Source: Acidiferrum sp963771295 | GTDB taxonomy: Bacteria; Acidobacteriota; Terriglobia; Acidiferrales; UBA7541 | Assembly (NCBI GenBank): GCA_963771295.1 | Contig: CAVYTB010000003.1 | Coordinates: forward strand, 4,454 to 68,453 | Length of the DNA stretch: 64,000 nt | Direction: 5' to 3' | Position numbers and translations under genes: made by a program | Notes under the pieces: model-generated | Told to the model about the DNA's origin: nothing | The model's input: only the letters and a program-made list of their open reading frames with translations | Databases searched by the model: none | Shown: in pieces, positions 27,020 to 36,551 of the stretch | Numbering within the stretch: the stretch's first letter is position 1 | Layout: every line of letters starts with the position of its first letter

Positions 27020-28354
27020 CTAAGAAGCCGCGCGCGATTCCGTAACGACATGTAACCCATGGCGAGGCCGAAGCGTGATGGAAGCGAGGGGAACAACCGG
27101 GTGGCCGGGAACCAGCCGGAACCGGAACTGTTGCGCAATCGTCGCCAGAAGCAGGTTGGCTTCCATTAGCGCAAAGGAATTGCCGATGCACTGCCGCGCG
27201 CCAAAGCTGAATGGAAAATACGCAAAGCGAGGAATTTTCTTCAGCAAATCCCCTTCCCAGCGTTCCGGAATAAAATCATCAGGTTTTTCGTACCACCGAG
27301 GATCGCGATGTACCACCCACGGGAGGGCCGCGATGCCAGTGCCTTTAGGCACCGGATAGCCGGCAAGTTCGTGGTCCTCAATCGCCAACCGCGCGATGGC
27401 CCAAGCCGGAGGGTACAAGCGCATAGATTCGGAAACAATGTGGCTCGTGTAAGTGAGTCGCGGAAGATCATCAAGAGTTGGTACGCGTCCATTCAGAACA
27501 GTGCCGAGTTCCGCGTGAAGTTTTTCTTCTACTCGTGGATTCTGCGCCAGCAGCCACCACGTCCACGATAGCGTGCTGGCGGTGGTTTCATGCCCAGCAA
27601 GAAACAAAGTCAGTGCTTCGTCGCGCAACTGTTGCGGCGTCATTCGCGAACCGTCTTCATCCTCGGCGTGCAGAAGCATGGACACCAGGTCGCCGTTGTC
27701 TTCGCGCGATTCGCGGTGTTGCTGAATGATGCGATCGATGATTTCAGTCAATTGGCGAACCGCGCTCTTCACCTGCAGGTTCTGTTTGGTGGGCAGCCAC
27801 TTGGGCGTCATCATCATCCGCCGAAAGTCGGCCGTGTATTCAAGCAGTACATGCAGATTTTCGCCGATCTCCGGGGCATCGCGTTCCACATCCGCGCTGA
27901 ACAGTGTTTTGCCCACCACCTGCAGCGTCAGTCGCATCATGGCGTCATGCAAATCGATCGATTGCCCCGGCTTCCAGGATTCCAGCAAGTGCGTTGCGCA
28001 AGCAGTCATCGTGGAGGCGTACTGAGCGATCCGCAAACGGTGAAACGCCGGTTGCATCATGCGGCGTTGTCGAAGCCAGAACTCGCCTTCGCTGGTCAAC
28101 AATCCGTTGCCAAAAAGGTGCCGGTTCGCGCGCAGCACGCGGCCTTTGATGAATTTGCGCGCGTTGGTGATGAGTACGTCTTCAATTTGCTCGGGATGCG
28201 TGATTACGTAAGTCCGAAGATTGAAGAACCGCAACCCCACGATATCGCCGTATTCGCGCGTCACGCGTGTCATGAACGTTAGGGGATCCTGACGAAGCGG
28301 ACTGCGCAAGCCGTCAAAGAATCCCTGTTCCGGCCCGGGTGGATACAAAGGCAT
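27020..28354 (-). CDS. cytochrome P450 (CYP)
   Basis: 444 aa, no membrane anchor, so a soluble bacterial P450. The I-helix oxygen motif is AGHETTAST, the K-helix ExxR is ESMR, the PERF-like segment is PERWEGD, and the haem loop FSFGARQCIG holds the thiolate Cys near residue 388. These make a complete monooxygenase. The layout (long-chain substrate channel, PAWAIARLA) is like the CYP102/CYP4-type fatty-acid or hydrocarbon hydroxylase branch, which is an inference. No ferredoxin or reductase gene is adjacent. It converges with the SYLF gene. Confidence 0.9.
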   Translation of the reverse strand: MPLYPPGPEQGFFDGLRSPLRQDPLTFMTRVTREYGDIVGLRFFNLRTYVITHPEQIEDVLITNARKFIKGRVLRANRHLFGNGLLTSEGEFWLRQRRMMQPAFHRLRIAQYASTMTACATHLLESWKPGQSIDLHDAMMRLTLQVVGKTLFSADVERDAPEIGENLHVLLEYTADFRRMMMTPKWLPTKQNLQVKSAVRQLTEIIDRIIQQHRESREDNGDLVSMLLHAEDEDGSRMTPQQLRDEALTLFLAGHETTASTLSWTWWLLAQNPRVEEKLHAELGTVLNGRVPTLDDLPRLTYTSHIVSESMRLYPPAWAIARLAIEDHELAGYPVPKGTGIAALPWVVHRDPRWYEKPDDFIPERWEGDLLKKIPRFAYFPFSFGARQCIGNSFALMEANLLLATIAQQFRFRLVPGHPVVPLASITLRPRHGLHVVTESRAAS

Positions 28355-28457
28355 GGCCGAATGGTACGAAGGAATTTACAAAAACCAAAGCGGAAAGCCC
28401 GTGGTTCGTCTTCCCGGCATGACGCGACTTCGCAGCTTGCGAAAAAATATACTTAAT

Positions 28458-28490
28458 TGTCATTCCGAACGGAGTGAGGAATCTGCTTTT
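28458..28490. repeat. dispersed short repeat (CATTCCGAAC...GAGGAATC type)
   Basis: tgtcattccgaacggagtga then ggaatctgctttt matches the short palindromic repeat family common in Acidobacteriota and other phyla, where attccga and its partner ggaat form the arms. It lies in the spacer between the P450 and DUF2231 genes. Only one copy recognised in this window. Confidence 0.5.
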
Positions 28491-28533
28491 CCAGCGACTG
28501 AGGCCCGTCCGCCACTCTTCGTGCGTAGACTCA

Positions 28534-28989
28534 TTAGCCGGGCCCGTTCACTCCACTCAAAAACCCGCCGAGATGCCCCGTCAAACTAACCAATAGCACC
28601 GCAATCGCTTCGATCGGCAGCCGAATATTCGGCAAAGGAACCTGCGGACTCCGGCGAGCGCGCAGGTGCATCCAGAAAACGAACCAGATCAGCACGCTCG
28701 AGATGCAACCTAAAAGCAGATGCCCCAGCAGAATGCCTTTCAGCTTTTGGTCTTCCAGCGCCAGTTGCCATGCAACGATGCCGGTAGCGACCACCGGTAT
28801 GGTGGAGATCGCGGCCAACAACAAATTGAAATACGCAGCCGCAGCCAGCGTGAGGTTCTTTGTCCACTGCGCGCAAAAATCGAACACCACCGCCGCGATA
28901 AATAGCGCAATTGGGAAGTGGATCAGCACCACGTGCTGCGCATGTTTGGCCAGCAGCACGGTTTTGATGTCGAACGGGCTTTCGCTCAT
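28534..28989 (-). CDS. DUF2231-type membrane protein
   Basis: 151 aa from MSESPFDIK (ATG 28989). Four hydrophobic segments with the family's histidines in HFPIALFIAAVVFDF, LGHLLLGCISSVL and SLTGHLGGFLSG. DUF2231 proteins are inner-membrane proteins whose spaced histidines could bind haem or metal; function unproven. It is the last gene of a three-gene operon, its start 8 bp after the cupredoxin stop. Confidence 0.75.
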   Translation of the reverse strand: MSESPFDIKTVLLAKHAQHVVLIHFPIALFIAAVVFDFCAQWTKNLTLAAAAYFNLLLAAISTIPVVATGIVAWQLALEDQKLKGILLGHLLLGCISSVLIWFVFWMHLRARRSPQVPLPNIRLPIEAIAVLLVSLTGHLGGFLSGVNGPG

Positions 28990-28996
28990 CGCTTGC

Positions 28997-29356
28997 TCAC
29001 TGCACCACAACTTTGCCGGTCATCTTCGGATGAATCGAACAGAAGTACGGGAAAGTTCCAGCCTTGGTAAATGTGTACGAAAACTTTTCGTCCGTATCCA
29101 ACACCTTGGACTTGAACACGCCTTCAGTGCTCACGACCGTGTGCGGAATATCGTCGTGATTGGTCCACACCACGGTGCTTCCGACAGCCACTGTCAGCGT
29201 TCCCGGCCCAAAACTAAAATTATCGATCTTCACCTCAGAGGTCGCCGCCGCTGGCCGTTGCGCCTTCGCGGCAACCTTCGGCGATCCAACCAGTAATACG
29301 GTAATCGCCACAATCGCCATTGCCAAACCTGCCATGCACACACGTAGCTTCATCAT
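28997..29356 (-). CDS. exported cupredoxin (plastocyanin/amicyanin type)
   Basis: 119 aa from ATG 29356, chosen for the AGGAG 6 nt upstream. A signal segment (MAGLAMAIVAITVLLVGS) leads to a one-domain cupredoxin. VKIDNFSFGPGTLTV and VVWTNHDDIPHTVVST give the first His ligand, and YFCSIHPKMTGKVVV gives Cys, His and Met, a type 1 blue-copper site. Such proteins carry single electrons in the periplasm. Middle gene between a phosphoesterase and a DUF2231 protein; the redox partner is not evident. Confidence 0.88.
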   Translation of the reverse strand: MMKLRVCMAGLAMAIVAITVLLVGSPKVAAKAQRPAAATSEVKIDNFSFGPGTLTVAVGSTVVWTNHDDIPHTVVSTEGVFKSKVLDTDEKFSYTFTKAGTFPYFCSIHPKMTGKVVVQ

Positions 29357-29409
29357 CTGTAGCTCCTTTCTGAATTTCCTCACAATGGATTCGATCTACC
29401 GGATCCGAT

Positions 29410-30378
29410 CTACCCGAGCGTCGAGTCAACGACCGCCAGCGCTTGCTGGCCTCTCACATAATTCACGTCGGTAATTCCCAGCACGCTCTTCAATTGTTCC
29501 GCCGGAACTTTCATCGGGCCCGGAGATTCCGCCTTGCCAGGCTGCGGTTGCGGAAATGCTGTCGATGCCGCGGTATGAAATGTCACGTTTCCTTCCACCT
29601 TTTGCATGGTCTGGTGAATGTGGCCGTTCAGCACCGTCACCGATCCGAATTTCTTCAGGTACGCCAAGGCTTGCGCGCTATCTTCCGTGCCCCAGCCCCA
29701 CTCCGGATAAATCGTCCACAAAGGAATGTGCGCGAACACCACAATTGGCGTACTGGATTTCAAATGCTTCACGTCGTTTTCCAGCCATTCGAGTTGCTCC
29801 GCGCCTAGCGTGCCCAGCCCTCCTGCCTTCAGGTTCAGCACGTTCACCAAGCCGATGAAATGCACGCCTTTTTTCTCGAAGCTGTACCATCCCGCGCCCT
29901 TGCTTCCTTTTCCGTAGCGCTCCAGATACTGCTTCCCGTCATCGTTCAGCATGTCGTGTTCGCCCGGCACAAAAAAGACATCCTTTGCCGCTGCGCCCTT
30001 CAGGATCTGGTCCACCGTATCGAATTCTTCTGGCTTCGACAGGTGGCTGATGTCGCCGGTATGTAACAGAAACTCCGGCTTGGTCGAGAGTCCGTTGATT
30101 TTGTCGATCGCCGCTTTCAGCGTTCCCACCACATCCGGATTCGCGGCCTTGTTAAATCCCATGTGGCTATCGCTGATCTGCGCGAAACTAAGTTCGCCCG
30201 CCGGAGGTTTGCCTCCCATCTGCGACATCTGCCTCAAGCTGTAGGATTTCAAGACACCGCCTTGCATGATGCACAGCGCACCAGTGCCTGCCCACGCCAT
30301 GCATTTCAAAAATCCGCGCCGGTCAATTCCATCATTGTTGTGATCGTACAGCAGTTGGTCTTTTGTTTTTTCCGCCAT
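29410..30378 (-). CDS. Tat-exported calcineurin-like metallophosphoesterase
   Basis: 322 aa. A twin-arginine signal is present (DRRGFLKCMAWAGTGA), so the folded protein is exported. The dinuclear metal motifs are in order: ISDSHMG, HTGDISH, PGEHDM (where Asn of GNHD is replaced by Glu), VFAHIPLW and LNGHIHQ. The missing Asn of GNH(D/E) is a notable change in a metal-ligand/catalytic position. First gene of the operon with cupredoxin and DUF2231. Substrate unknown. Confidence 0.85.
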   Translation of the reverse strand: MAEKTKDQLLYDHNNDGIDRRGFLKCMAWAGTGALCIMQGGVLKSYSLRQMSQMGGKPPAGELSFAQISDSHMGFNKAANPDVVGTLKAAIDKINGLSTKPEFLLHTGDISHLSKPEEFDTVDQILKGAAAKDVFFVPGEHDMLNDDGKQYLERYGKGSKGAGWYSFEKKGVHFIGLVNVLNLKAGGLGTLGAEQLEWLENDVKHLKSSTPIVVFAHIPLWTIYPEWGWGTEDSAQALAYLKKFGSVTVLNGHIHQTMQKVEGNVTFHTAASTAFPQPQPGKAESPGPMKVPAEQLKSVLGITDVNYVRGQQALAVVDSTLG

Positions 30379-30661
30379 GATTCCTCCTCGACCTCGAGGT
30401 GACGCTCTGTCACCCTGCCGTTACCCGGATGAGCCTCCTCTGGGGGAGGCGGCGCAGGACTGACAAAATCGCATCAGCACCTGCGCCGCGGGTCGGGCGT
30501 GTTTCATCTATGTAGACCGCAGCTCAATGGGCTTTATTCCCGCAAAGGCGGCTTTGTTGCCTTCAAAGAAACAGCATGTTGGTTGGGAATAAAACAGCGG
30601 CTGGCACAGTTGCAACGAAAAGGTCATGGTAAATGCATTCGAGCGGCGCGTTCGACGGCCG
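30379..30661. other. intergenic; long-range inverted repeat only
   Basis: Upstream of the phosphoesterase gene. tttattccc near 30533 and gggaataaa near 30585 are an inverted pair. No frame worth calling. Confidence 0.4.
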
Positions 30662-31918
30662 TCAATTCCACAAAAGCAACAAGCTGGCGATCAACGCAAC
30701 GGGCATGGCGATCACGCCAATTCTGAAGAATTCCCAAGCGGTGATCTCCACCTGTTCGCGCCGCAACGCAATCAACCACAGAATCGTCGCAAGTGACCCG
30801 GTCACTGAAAGATTGGGACCGAGGTCGACACCAATCAACATGGCGTGCGCCACGATGCTCGTTTCCTGCGCGTGACGAATTGCAGCGCCACTCATCAGCG
30901 CGACGGGTAGATTGTTCATTCCGTTCGAAAGCAGCGCCACCACAAATGCCGCCGTACCTTTTGCCAACCAGCTGGCCTTCTCTGCAAGCGCTTGCAGTCC
31001 TGCCAATCCCAAGCGTTGCAATCCCGCATTCTGCAATGCTTCCACAATCACAAAAAGTCCAGCCACCAGCGGTAAAACAGACCAGGACACGCCTTTGGCC
31101 ACTCGAAGCGGAATGCTGCGATTTCTCCATGTCACCACCGCCATCGCAAATAATGCCGCGACGCAAGTTGGTGCGCCCAGCGGGAGCCCCAACGCCGACG
31201 ACGAAATCAGCGCCACCGCGGCGATCGCTAATCCCACCAGCGCCAGTTTTCCCTCCGTTGAAAGCACCGCACGCTCCGCTTCGCCGCGCATTTCTCCGCT
31301 CAGTTGTTTCCGCGAAAGCCAACGCAGGCACAGAAACGTTGCCACGACGGAAGCTATGGAGGGAAGTAGAAAAATCCGCAGCCACGACAACAACGGCGGC
31401 ATGTGCTGGTCAAAAACCACCAGATTCGCCGGATTCGAAATGGGGAAAACAAAACTGGCGGCGTTCGCAATGAACGCGCACGTCAGCAGATAGGGCTTGG
31501 GATACACCTTGGCCCTGCGAACCACCGCCAGCACCGCTGGCGTCAGCACCACGGCCGTAGCATCATTCGAAAGAAGCGCGGTCACCACAGTGCCCACCAG
31601 ATAAATCAGTGCGAATAATCTTGCCGGAGAGTTCCTGGCGTGCTGTGCCGCCACGTCCGCCACCCACTCAAACACTCCCTCTTCCCGCGCCACCTCCGCA
31701 AGAATCATCATGCCTGTAAGGAAAAGGTAGACATCCCATCCTTCAGACACGGCGCGCATCGCCTGCGGCAACGCGATCAATCCAGTAAGGATCAGTAGAA
31801 TCGCGCCACCGCACGCCCAATACGCTTCCGCAATGCGTCGCGGGCGCACCAACATACACAGAATGCTGGCGAGTGAGATTGTCCAGATCAGCAGAGAAGA
31901 AACGTGAGCAATTTGCAT
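30662..31918 (-). CDS. ArsB/NhaD-superfamily carrier (arsenite-pump-like)
   Basis: 418 aa with about 11 membrane helices. The ion-transporter family signatures are LLSNDATAVVLTPAVLAV in the first half and GVDLGPNLSVTGSLATILWL in the second, both typical of ArsB-like arsenite/antimonite carriers. FPISNPANLVVFDQ also fits. No arsR, arsC or arsA gene is near, so arsenite export is only one reading; another SLC13/citrate-type anion is possible. Monocistronic. Confidence 0.8.
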   Translation of the reverse strand: MQIAHVSSLLIWTISLASILCMLVRPRRIAEAYWACGGAILLILTGLIALPQAMRAVSEGWDVYLFLTGMMILAEVAREEGVFEWVADVAAQHARNSPARLFALIYLVGTVVTALLSNDATAVVLTPAVLAVVRRAKVYPKPYLLTCAFIANAASFVFPISNPANLVVFDQHMPPLLSWLRIFLLPSIASVVATFLCLRWLSRKQLSGEMRGEAERAVLSTEGKLALVGLAIAAVALISSSALGLPLGAPTCVAALFAMAVVTWRNRSIPLRVAKGVSWSVLPLVAGLFVIVEALQNAGLQRLGLAGLQALAEKASWLAKGTAAFVVALLSNGMNNLPVALMSGAAIRHAQETSIVAHAMLIGVDLGPNLSVTGSLATILWLIALRREQVEITAWEFFRIGVIAMPVALIASLLLLWN

Positions 31919-32027
31919 CGAATAGATTATGCATTACCCCGCGGCCACCACCGCAGGCTCGTCACGCCGGCCGGAAGTCGCCGCTTCCTGCGTTACACGC
32001 GCCTCGTGTTACTATCGCTGCGAACAC

Positions 32028-33329
32028 ATGAAAATGCCGCGCACCTTTCTGGCCTCCACGCTTTTGCTTCTCGGCTGCGCATTCCTTTCCGCGCAATCGA
32101 TGCAGCCCCTATCTTCCTCAGTCGCGCACCCAATCGTCCTCCATGCCGCGCGCCTGCTTAACGTTGAATCCGGCAACATCATGAGTCCCGGCGAAGTCCT
32201 GGTTTCTGGCAGCACCATTGTCGAAGTCGCCGCCAAAGTCACGCGCCCGCCCGGCGCCGAAATCATCGACCTCGGCGACGCTACTCTTCTTCCCGGCCTG
32301 ATCGATGCTCACGTTCACCTCTTCCTTCACCCAGGCGCCGAAGATCTGCAAACTGTCCAGGAATCGGTTCCTCAGCGCACCATCATGGCCATCCTTGCTG
32401 CGCGTGATGATCTTTTCGCTGGATTCACCGCTGAGCGCGACATGGGAACCGAAGGCGCCGGGTCTGCCGACACCGCCATCCGCAACGCCATCAATCAAGG
32501 TCAGATTCCTGGTCCGCGGATGCGCATCAGTGGTAACGCCGTCAACATTCTCGGCGGACACGAGGACGCCATCGGCTACAACCCTGAGCAGCACGTGCTC
32601 CCGAACGCCACCTACGCCAACAACGCCAGCGAACTCGTTACTGTCATCCGAGAGCAATTCAAAGAAGGTGCGGATTTCATCAAAATTTACGAGACCGGCG
32701 CTGACTCGGTCACCGGCGGTCAACTCTCCACTCCCTTCCAGTACACGGAAGACGAACTCACCACCGCCGTCCGTGAAGCCGCGCGCACCGGCAATCGCGT
32801 CGCCGTCCATGCCACCGGCGAACCCGGAACACTGTACGCCGCTCGTGCCGGCGTGGCATCCGTCGACCACGCTGATCAAATAAGCGATGAGACCATGCGC
32901 ATCATGCGCGAAAAACAAATCTTCGCCGTTCCCACATTTACCATTTCCGAATATTTTGCGGATCACGCCGCAACCGCCGAAATCGCCAAACACGAACGCC
33001 AACTTCTGGAACTCCACGCCAGCGAATTCAAACGGCAGCTCGCTGCGGGCGTTCCCATCGCAATGGGCTCCGACGTCGGCCCATTCCCGCACGGTACGCA
33101 AGCCCGCGAATTCGTCCTGATGGTGAAATACGGAATGTCGCCGCTGGCTGCCATCCAATCCGGCACCGTCAACGGCGCCAAGTTGTTGGGCTGGCAGGAT
33201 AAAATTGGTGTGCTGAAGCCAGGCTACGCCGCCGATATAGTCGCTGTGCCCGGCAATCCTCTCGACGACATTACCGCCCTGCAGAAAGTCTCTTTCGTAA
33301 TGAAAAACGGTGCCATCTACCGCCGGTGA
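32028..33329 (+). CDS. exported metal-dependent amidohydrolase
   Basis: 433 aa from ATG 32028 (MKMPRTFLASTLLLLGC), which begins a clear signal peptide; the frame extends 33 codons upstream into non-secretory sequence. Amidohydrolase-superfamily layout: LLPGLIDAHVHLF (HxH metal site), FIKIYETG where a carboxylated Lys would bridge metals, VAVHATGEPG, VDHADQIS (His) and AMGSDVGPFPHG (Asp), then KPGYAADIVAVPGNPLDD. This is the Xaa-Pro-dipeptidase/imidazolonepropionase-like exported branch, probably cleaving peptide or cyclic amide bonds in the periplasm. Divergent from the ArsB-like gene. Confidence 0.88.
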   Translation: MKMPRTFLASTLLLLGCAFLSAQSMQPLSSSVAHPIVLHAARLLNVESGNIMSPGEVLVSGSTIVEVAAKVTRPPGAEIIDLGDATLLPGLIDAHVHLFLHPGAEDLQTVQESVPQRTIMAILAARDDLFAGFTAERDMGTEGAGSADTAIRNAINQGQIPGPRMRISGNAVNILGGHEDAIGYNPEQHVLPNATYANNASELVTVIREQFKEGADFIKIYETGADSVTGGQLSTPFQYTEDELTTAVREAARTGNRVAVHATGEPGTLYAARAGVASVDHADQISDETMRIMREKQIFAVPTFTISEYFADHAATAEIAKHERQLLELHASEFKRQLAAGVPIAMGSDVGPFPHGTQAREFVLMVKYGMSPLAAIQSGTVNGAKLLGWQDKIGVLKPGYAADIVAVPGNPLDDITALQKVSFVMKNGAIYRR

Positions 33330-33420
33330 GTAGCCCGGCACTCGTCGGCCCGCCTGCTTCACTTCTTGACATCTCCCAGTAACAAAGCGCTAAGTACCCT
33401 ATCCGTTCTGAGGTGTCGCC

Positions 33421-35319
33421 ATGATCAACATGAACGAAGTCGGCGCATTCCCTTCCGTCGATCCTTCCGGCAATTTCACCGTCCGCTTTGGCTTGTATCT
33501 TCCCGGCATCCACGCGACCGACGGCTTCTCGGTCGTCGTCCGCGTCATCAACACGAGTGACCGTTTTAATCCCGTTGTCCACACTACCGATTTCCCTCTC
33601 ACCTGGGTCAGCGGCCATGCACTAGACCTCTGGTCCGCCAGTATCACCATTGCCTCCGCCGTTGCCCCCAGCCACTTCGGTCAAGAAGGCACCTATCTCT
33701 ATCGCTTCCAACTTCTGTGGGCCGCGCCCGGTTCCGGTGCTACTCCTCAGGTCCTGGTGCTGTGGTTCACCGATCCCTTCGCCCGAGCAACAGAAATCGG
33801 GCAACTCTCGGCCTTCAGCCTCCTTCGCAGCCCTGCTCCCTTTGTGTGGTCAGACGCTGCGTACAAAACGCCGGAACTCGATGACCTCGTCGTCTACGAA
33901 CTCCAGATCGAAGAGTTCAACAACACTTTCGACGGCGTCATCGACCGTCTTGATTACCTGCAAAGTCTCGGCGTCAACTGCCTCGAACTCATGCCCGTCA
34001 CCAGCGTCAAGCTTGATTTCGACTGGGGCTATGGCCCGCTGCACTACTTCGCGCCCAACGCTCGCTTCGGTGGCGGCGACGGTTTACGGCGCCTTGTCGA
34101 TGCCTGCCACGCCGTCAACATCGCTGTCATCCTCGACGTTGTCTATCAACACGTCGACCCTTCGTTTCCCTACAAACTTGTCTACCAGGCTGTGAACAAT
34201 CAGCCCGGAGCTCCGAACGTTCCTAACCCCATGATTGGCGCCGATGGTCTTTTCGGGCCGCAATCCGATTTCAGTAAGCCCTTCACCCAGGATTATTTCG
34301 CAACCGCCAATCGCATGTGGCTCGACGATTATCACGTCGACGGCTTTCGCTACGACGAAGTTTCTGATTTCTATTTCTCGCCCACCGATACGGCATACGC
34401 CAAGCTCGCTTACGATACCTATCAATACTCCCTACCCATCGGGCGGTTCGTGCGCGATCCCGCAAGTTATAGCCGCATCATCCAATGCGCGGAAGCCCTG
34501 TCCAACCCTCGCGATGTTCTTCGGAATACCTACACCAGTTCGGCTTGGCAGAACGAGTTGCTCAGTAAAGTCGAAGACATGGTCCGCTGGAACTATGCCG
34601 ACGCTAACTTCGCGCACTTGCTCGACACTGGCTTCAGCGCCTATCCCAACACGAAGTCCGTTAACAATGCTGCCGGCGCTCCCGTCGAGATGCCGGTCGC
34701 TCCATTTCAATATCTCGAGTCGCACGATCACAGCCAACTCATCGTTTTCTCTGGCACGCAAGGTAACGGATTTTTCCCACCGGGAGACCGCAGTCGTTTC
34801 TACAAATTGCAGCCCTACGCCATCGCGCTTTACACCCTTGAGGGCGTTCCGATGCTCTGGCAAGGTCAGGAATTTGCCGACAGCTACAACCTTCCCGACA
34901 ATGGCTCCGCACGCATCGGTCTGCGCCGCGATACCCATTGGGAATATTTTTACGATGAATTTGGCGTTCCTCTCGTGCGGTTTTATCGCCGCCTTGGCCA
35001 GCTTCGCCGCAACTCCCCAGCGTTGCGCAGTCGTGACTCGTACTTTTATTACCAGCAATCCCTGCAGGGCACCGAAGTGATTGCCTATCACCGCCATGCT
35101 GCGGCTACACCCACGTCCGCCGAGCAGTTCGTCATGGTCTTGCTGAACTTCGCAGATAGCCCCAGCACAATCACCATTCCATTTCCGAAGGCCGGTGCGT
35201 GGAAGGAAATGATTGACGCGGATCTTCGCGTCCAAACGCTCACCATCGCTGCTGACGGCGCCAGTCAGTCCGTCGTCGTCCCGTCGAACTACGGCTGCGC
35301 CTTCCTCTGGCCAAGTTAA
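33421..35319 (+). CDS. GH13 alpha-amylase-family enzyme
   Basis: 632 aa, no signal peptide. An N-terminal beta-sandwich (about 1-140, CBM48-like) precedes the TIM barrel. The GH13 regions are visible: DVVYQHVD (region I), GFRYDEVSDF with nucleophile D311, IIQCAEALSNP with acid/base E357, and LESHDHSQL with D435. A C-terminal all-beta domain ends the protein. GYGPLHYFAPNARFGG resembles branching enzymes and trehalohydrolases (MTHase: maltooligosyl trehalose trehalohydrolase). Likely cytoplasmic alpha-glucan branching or hydrolysis. No trehalose or glycogen genes adjoin. Confident on family, not on specificity. Confidence 0.85.
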   Translation: MINMNEVGAFPSVDPSGNFTVRFGLYLPGIHATDGFSVVVRVINTSDRFNPVVHTTDFPLTWVSGHALDLWSASITIASAVAPSHFGQEGTYLYRFQLLWAAPGSGATPQVLVLWFTDPFARATEIGQLSAFSLLRSPAPFVWSDAAYKTPELDDLVVYELQIEEFNNTFDGVIDRLDYLQSLGVNCLELMPVTSVKLDFDWGYGPLHYFAPNARFGGGDGLRRLVDACHAVNIAVILDVVYQHVDPSFPYKLVYQAVNNQPGAPNVPNPMIGADGLFGPQSDFSKPFTQDYFATANRMWLDDYHVDGFRYDEVSDFYFSPTDTAYAKLAYDTYQYSLPIGRFVRDPASYSRIIQCAEALSNPRDVLRNTYTSSAWQNELLSKVEDMVRWNYADANFAHLLDTGFSAYPNTKSVNNAAGAPVEMPVAPFQYLESHDHSQLIVFSGTQGNGFFPPGDRSRFYKLQPYAIALYTLEGVPMLWQGQEFADSYNLPDNGSARIGLRRDTHWEYFYDEFGVPLVRFYRRLGQLRRNSPALRSRDSYFYYQQSLQGTEVIAYHRHAAATPTSAEQFVMVLLNFADSPSTITIPFPKAGAWKEMIDADLRVQTLTIAADGASQSVVVPSNYGCAFLWPS

Positions 35320-35594
35320 AGGTTGTCAGGAATTCATCTTCTCAAACGAAATTCCACCGCGTTCTGGGTCGTCCACTCAACCAAGTCTTTGCGGGCCTTC
35401 GTGTTGTTTGTTGCACCTGCAGACCTTGCCGCTGTCATGCTGATCGTGGTGGCAGCGTCGAAAGCCCTTCCGTAGAATTAGGCAACAATTCCAGAGGATT
35501 GTTGTACATGAACGCGACTGGCGGCGCGTATACTAAGTAGAAGAGTTCATTTGCCACAGCAAGTTGCCGCGCCAGGCAGCTTCTTCTCTCTCCT
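35320..35594. promoter_or_regulatory. spacer with -10-like TATACT upstream of the DUF6599 cluster
   Basis: gcgtatactaag gives TATACT near 35528, about 65 bp before the first gene of the exported redox cluster; no good -35 at 17 bp. Otherwise no feature seen. Confidence 0.3.
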
Positions 35595-36479
35595 GTGGGC
35601 CTGAGGAATTGCCCACGATGCTTCACTGTCGGTGCTTTCACCGCGGAGCGCGCGGTTGAGCCCGATGTGAATCGTCAGCAGATGTTGCAACTTATCGCAG
35701 AGCCGCTACCGGCTGCCGCGGTTGCAAAACAATCCCCCGTTTTTTACGGGCCCGATAATCTATACGAGTACATGGATGGAGCCGCGGACATGTTTGTCCT
35801 TTATGGCATCCACCAGTTGCTGCACGCAGACTTGCGAGTCAAGTTGGCGGACATATCGGTGGACGTCTTCGATATGGGTTCAGCTGACTCAGCGTTTGGG
35901 ATGTATGCCGCTGAACGCTCTTCCGACTCTCATTTCATCGCCATCGGTGCTGAAGGTTATCAGTACGAAGGCATGCTGAATTTCCTGCAGGACCGCTATT
36001 ACGTGAAACTTCTTGGTTTCGGCGACGGCGCGGACGCAATTCTGGCGACCTTTGCCAAAGCGCTATCGGAAAGAATCGGGACAAGCCCGGCGCTTCCCAC
36101 TTTATTGTCCAAGCTTCCCAAAGACAATCGCAAGCCACATTCCGAGCAATACATGCCGGCAGATCCCCTGGGCCATCCCTTTCTTGGCCCTGCGTACATG
36201 GTCGCTTACACATCGGGCAGCGAGGAAAGCAAATTGTTCGTCACCATCGCGCGCGACGAAGCCGACGCCCAACAGAGACTCAAGCAGCTTGAACAGCACT
36301 TCACCAAGACGGGGCACTGCGAGCCTGCGCCGGAATTTGGCGAAGGCGCAATCCGCGCCAGCAACAGCTTTGAAGGCAGCGTGATCGCGCGAACCAAGGG
36401 ACGCTACCTCCTTTTGCTGGTGAATCCGGCAAAAGGGAGCGAGCAGCTACTCAAAAACGCTGCGGCAGGTCTGACTTAG
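35595..36479 (+). CDS. DUF6599-family protein, N-terminus uncertain
   Basis: 294 aa from GTG 35595. I recognise the family as DUF6599, of unknown function. The key block is GPDNLYEYMDGAADMFVLYG, then DSAFGMYAAERSSD; the same spacing recurs in the second member at 37.9 kb (GPEDIFNYMDGGGELYLGY; DDAYGLLSL). Other members usually carry an export signal. None is visible here, and the first 25 residues look arbitrary, so the real start may be further up behind a frame break or at GTG 35667. The gene heads a cluster with a Tat-exported aldo/keto reductase, a second DUF6599 gene and a DUF362 gene, suggesting a shared periplasmic function. Confidence 0.65.
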   Translation: MGLRNCPRCFTVGAFTAERAVEPDVNRQQMLQLIAEPLPAAAVAKQSPVFYGPDNLYEYMDGAADMFVLYGIHQLLHADLRVKLADISVDVFDMGSADSAFGMYAAERSSDSHFIAIGAEGYQYEGMLNFLQDRYYVKLLGFGDGADAILATFAKALSERIGTSPALPTLLSKLPKDNRKPHSEQYMPADPLGHPFLGPAYMVAYTSGSEESKLFVTIARDEADAQQRLKQLEQHFTKTGHCEPAPEFGEGAIRASNSFEGSVIARTKGRYLLLLVNPAKGSEQLLKNAAAGLT

Positions 36480-36551
36480 CTTCGGCTTGGCGCTTTCGTT
36501 TTGGCGCTTGGCTGAGATGAAAACTGGATTTGAATTCGTAAGGAGATCGCG

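Noticed and set aside
29410..30378. Purple acid phosphatase reading of the phosphoesterase
   Set aside because: Motif order fits calcineurin-like enzymes; the Tyr ligand block of purple acid phosphatases is not seen.
30662..31918. Arsenic-resistance operon
   Set aside because: The carrier has ArsB signatures, but no arsR, arsC or arsA is nearby, so only the carrier family is claimed.
32118..33362. 414-aa minus-strand frame
   Set aside because: Antisense to the amidohydrolase, which has complete metal-site motifs. The minus frame is Gly/Val-rich with no family features.
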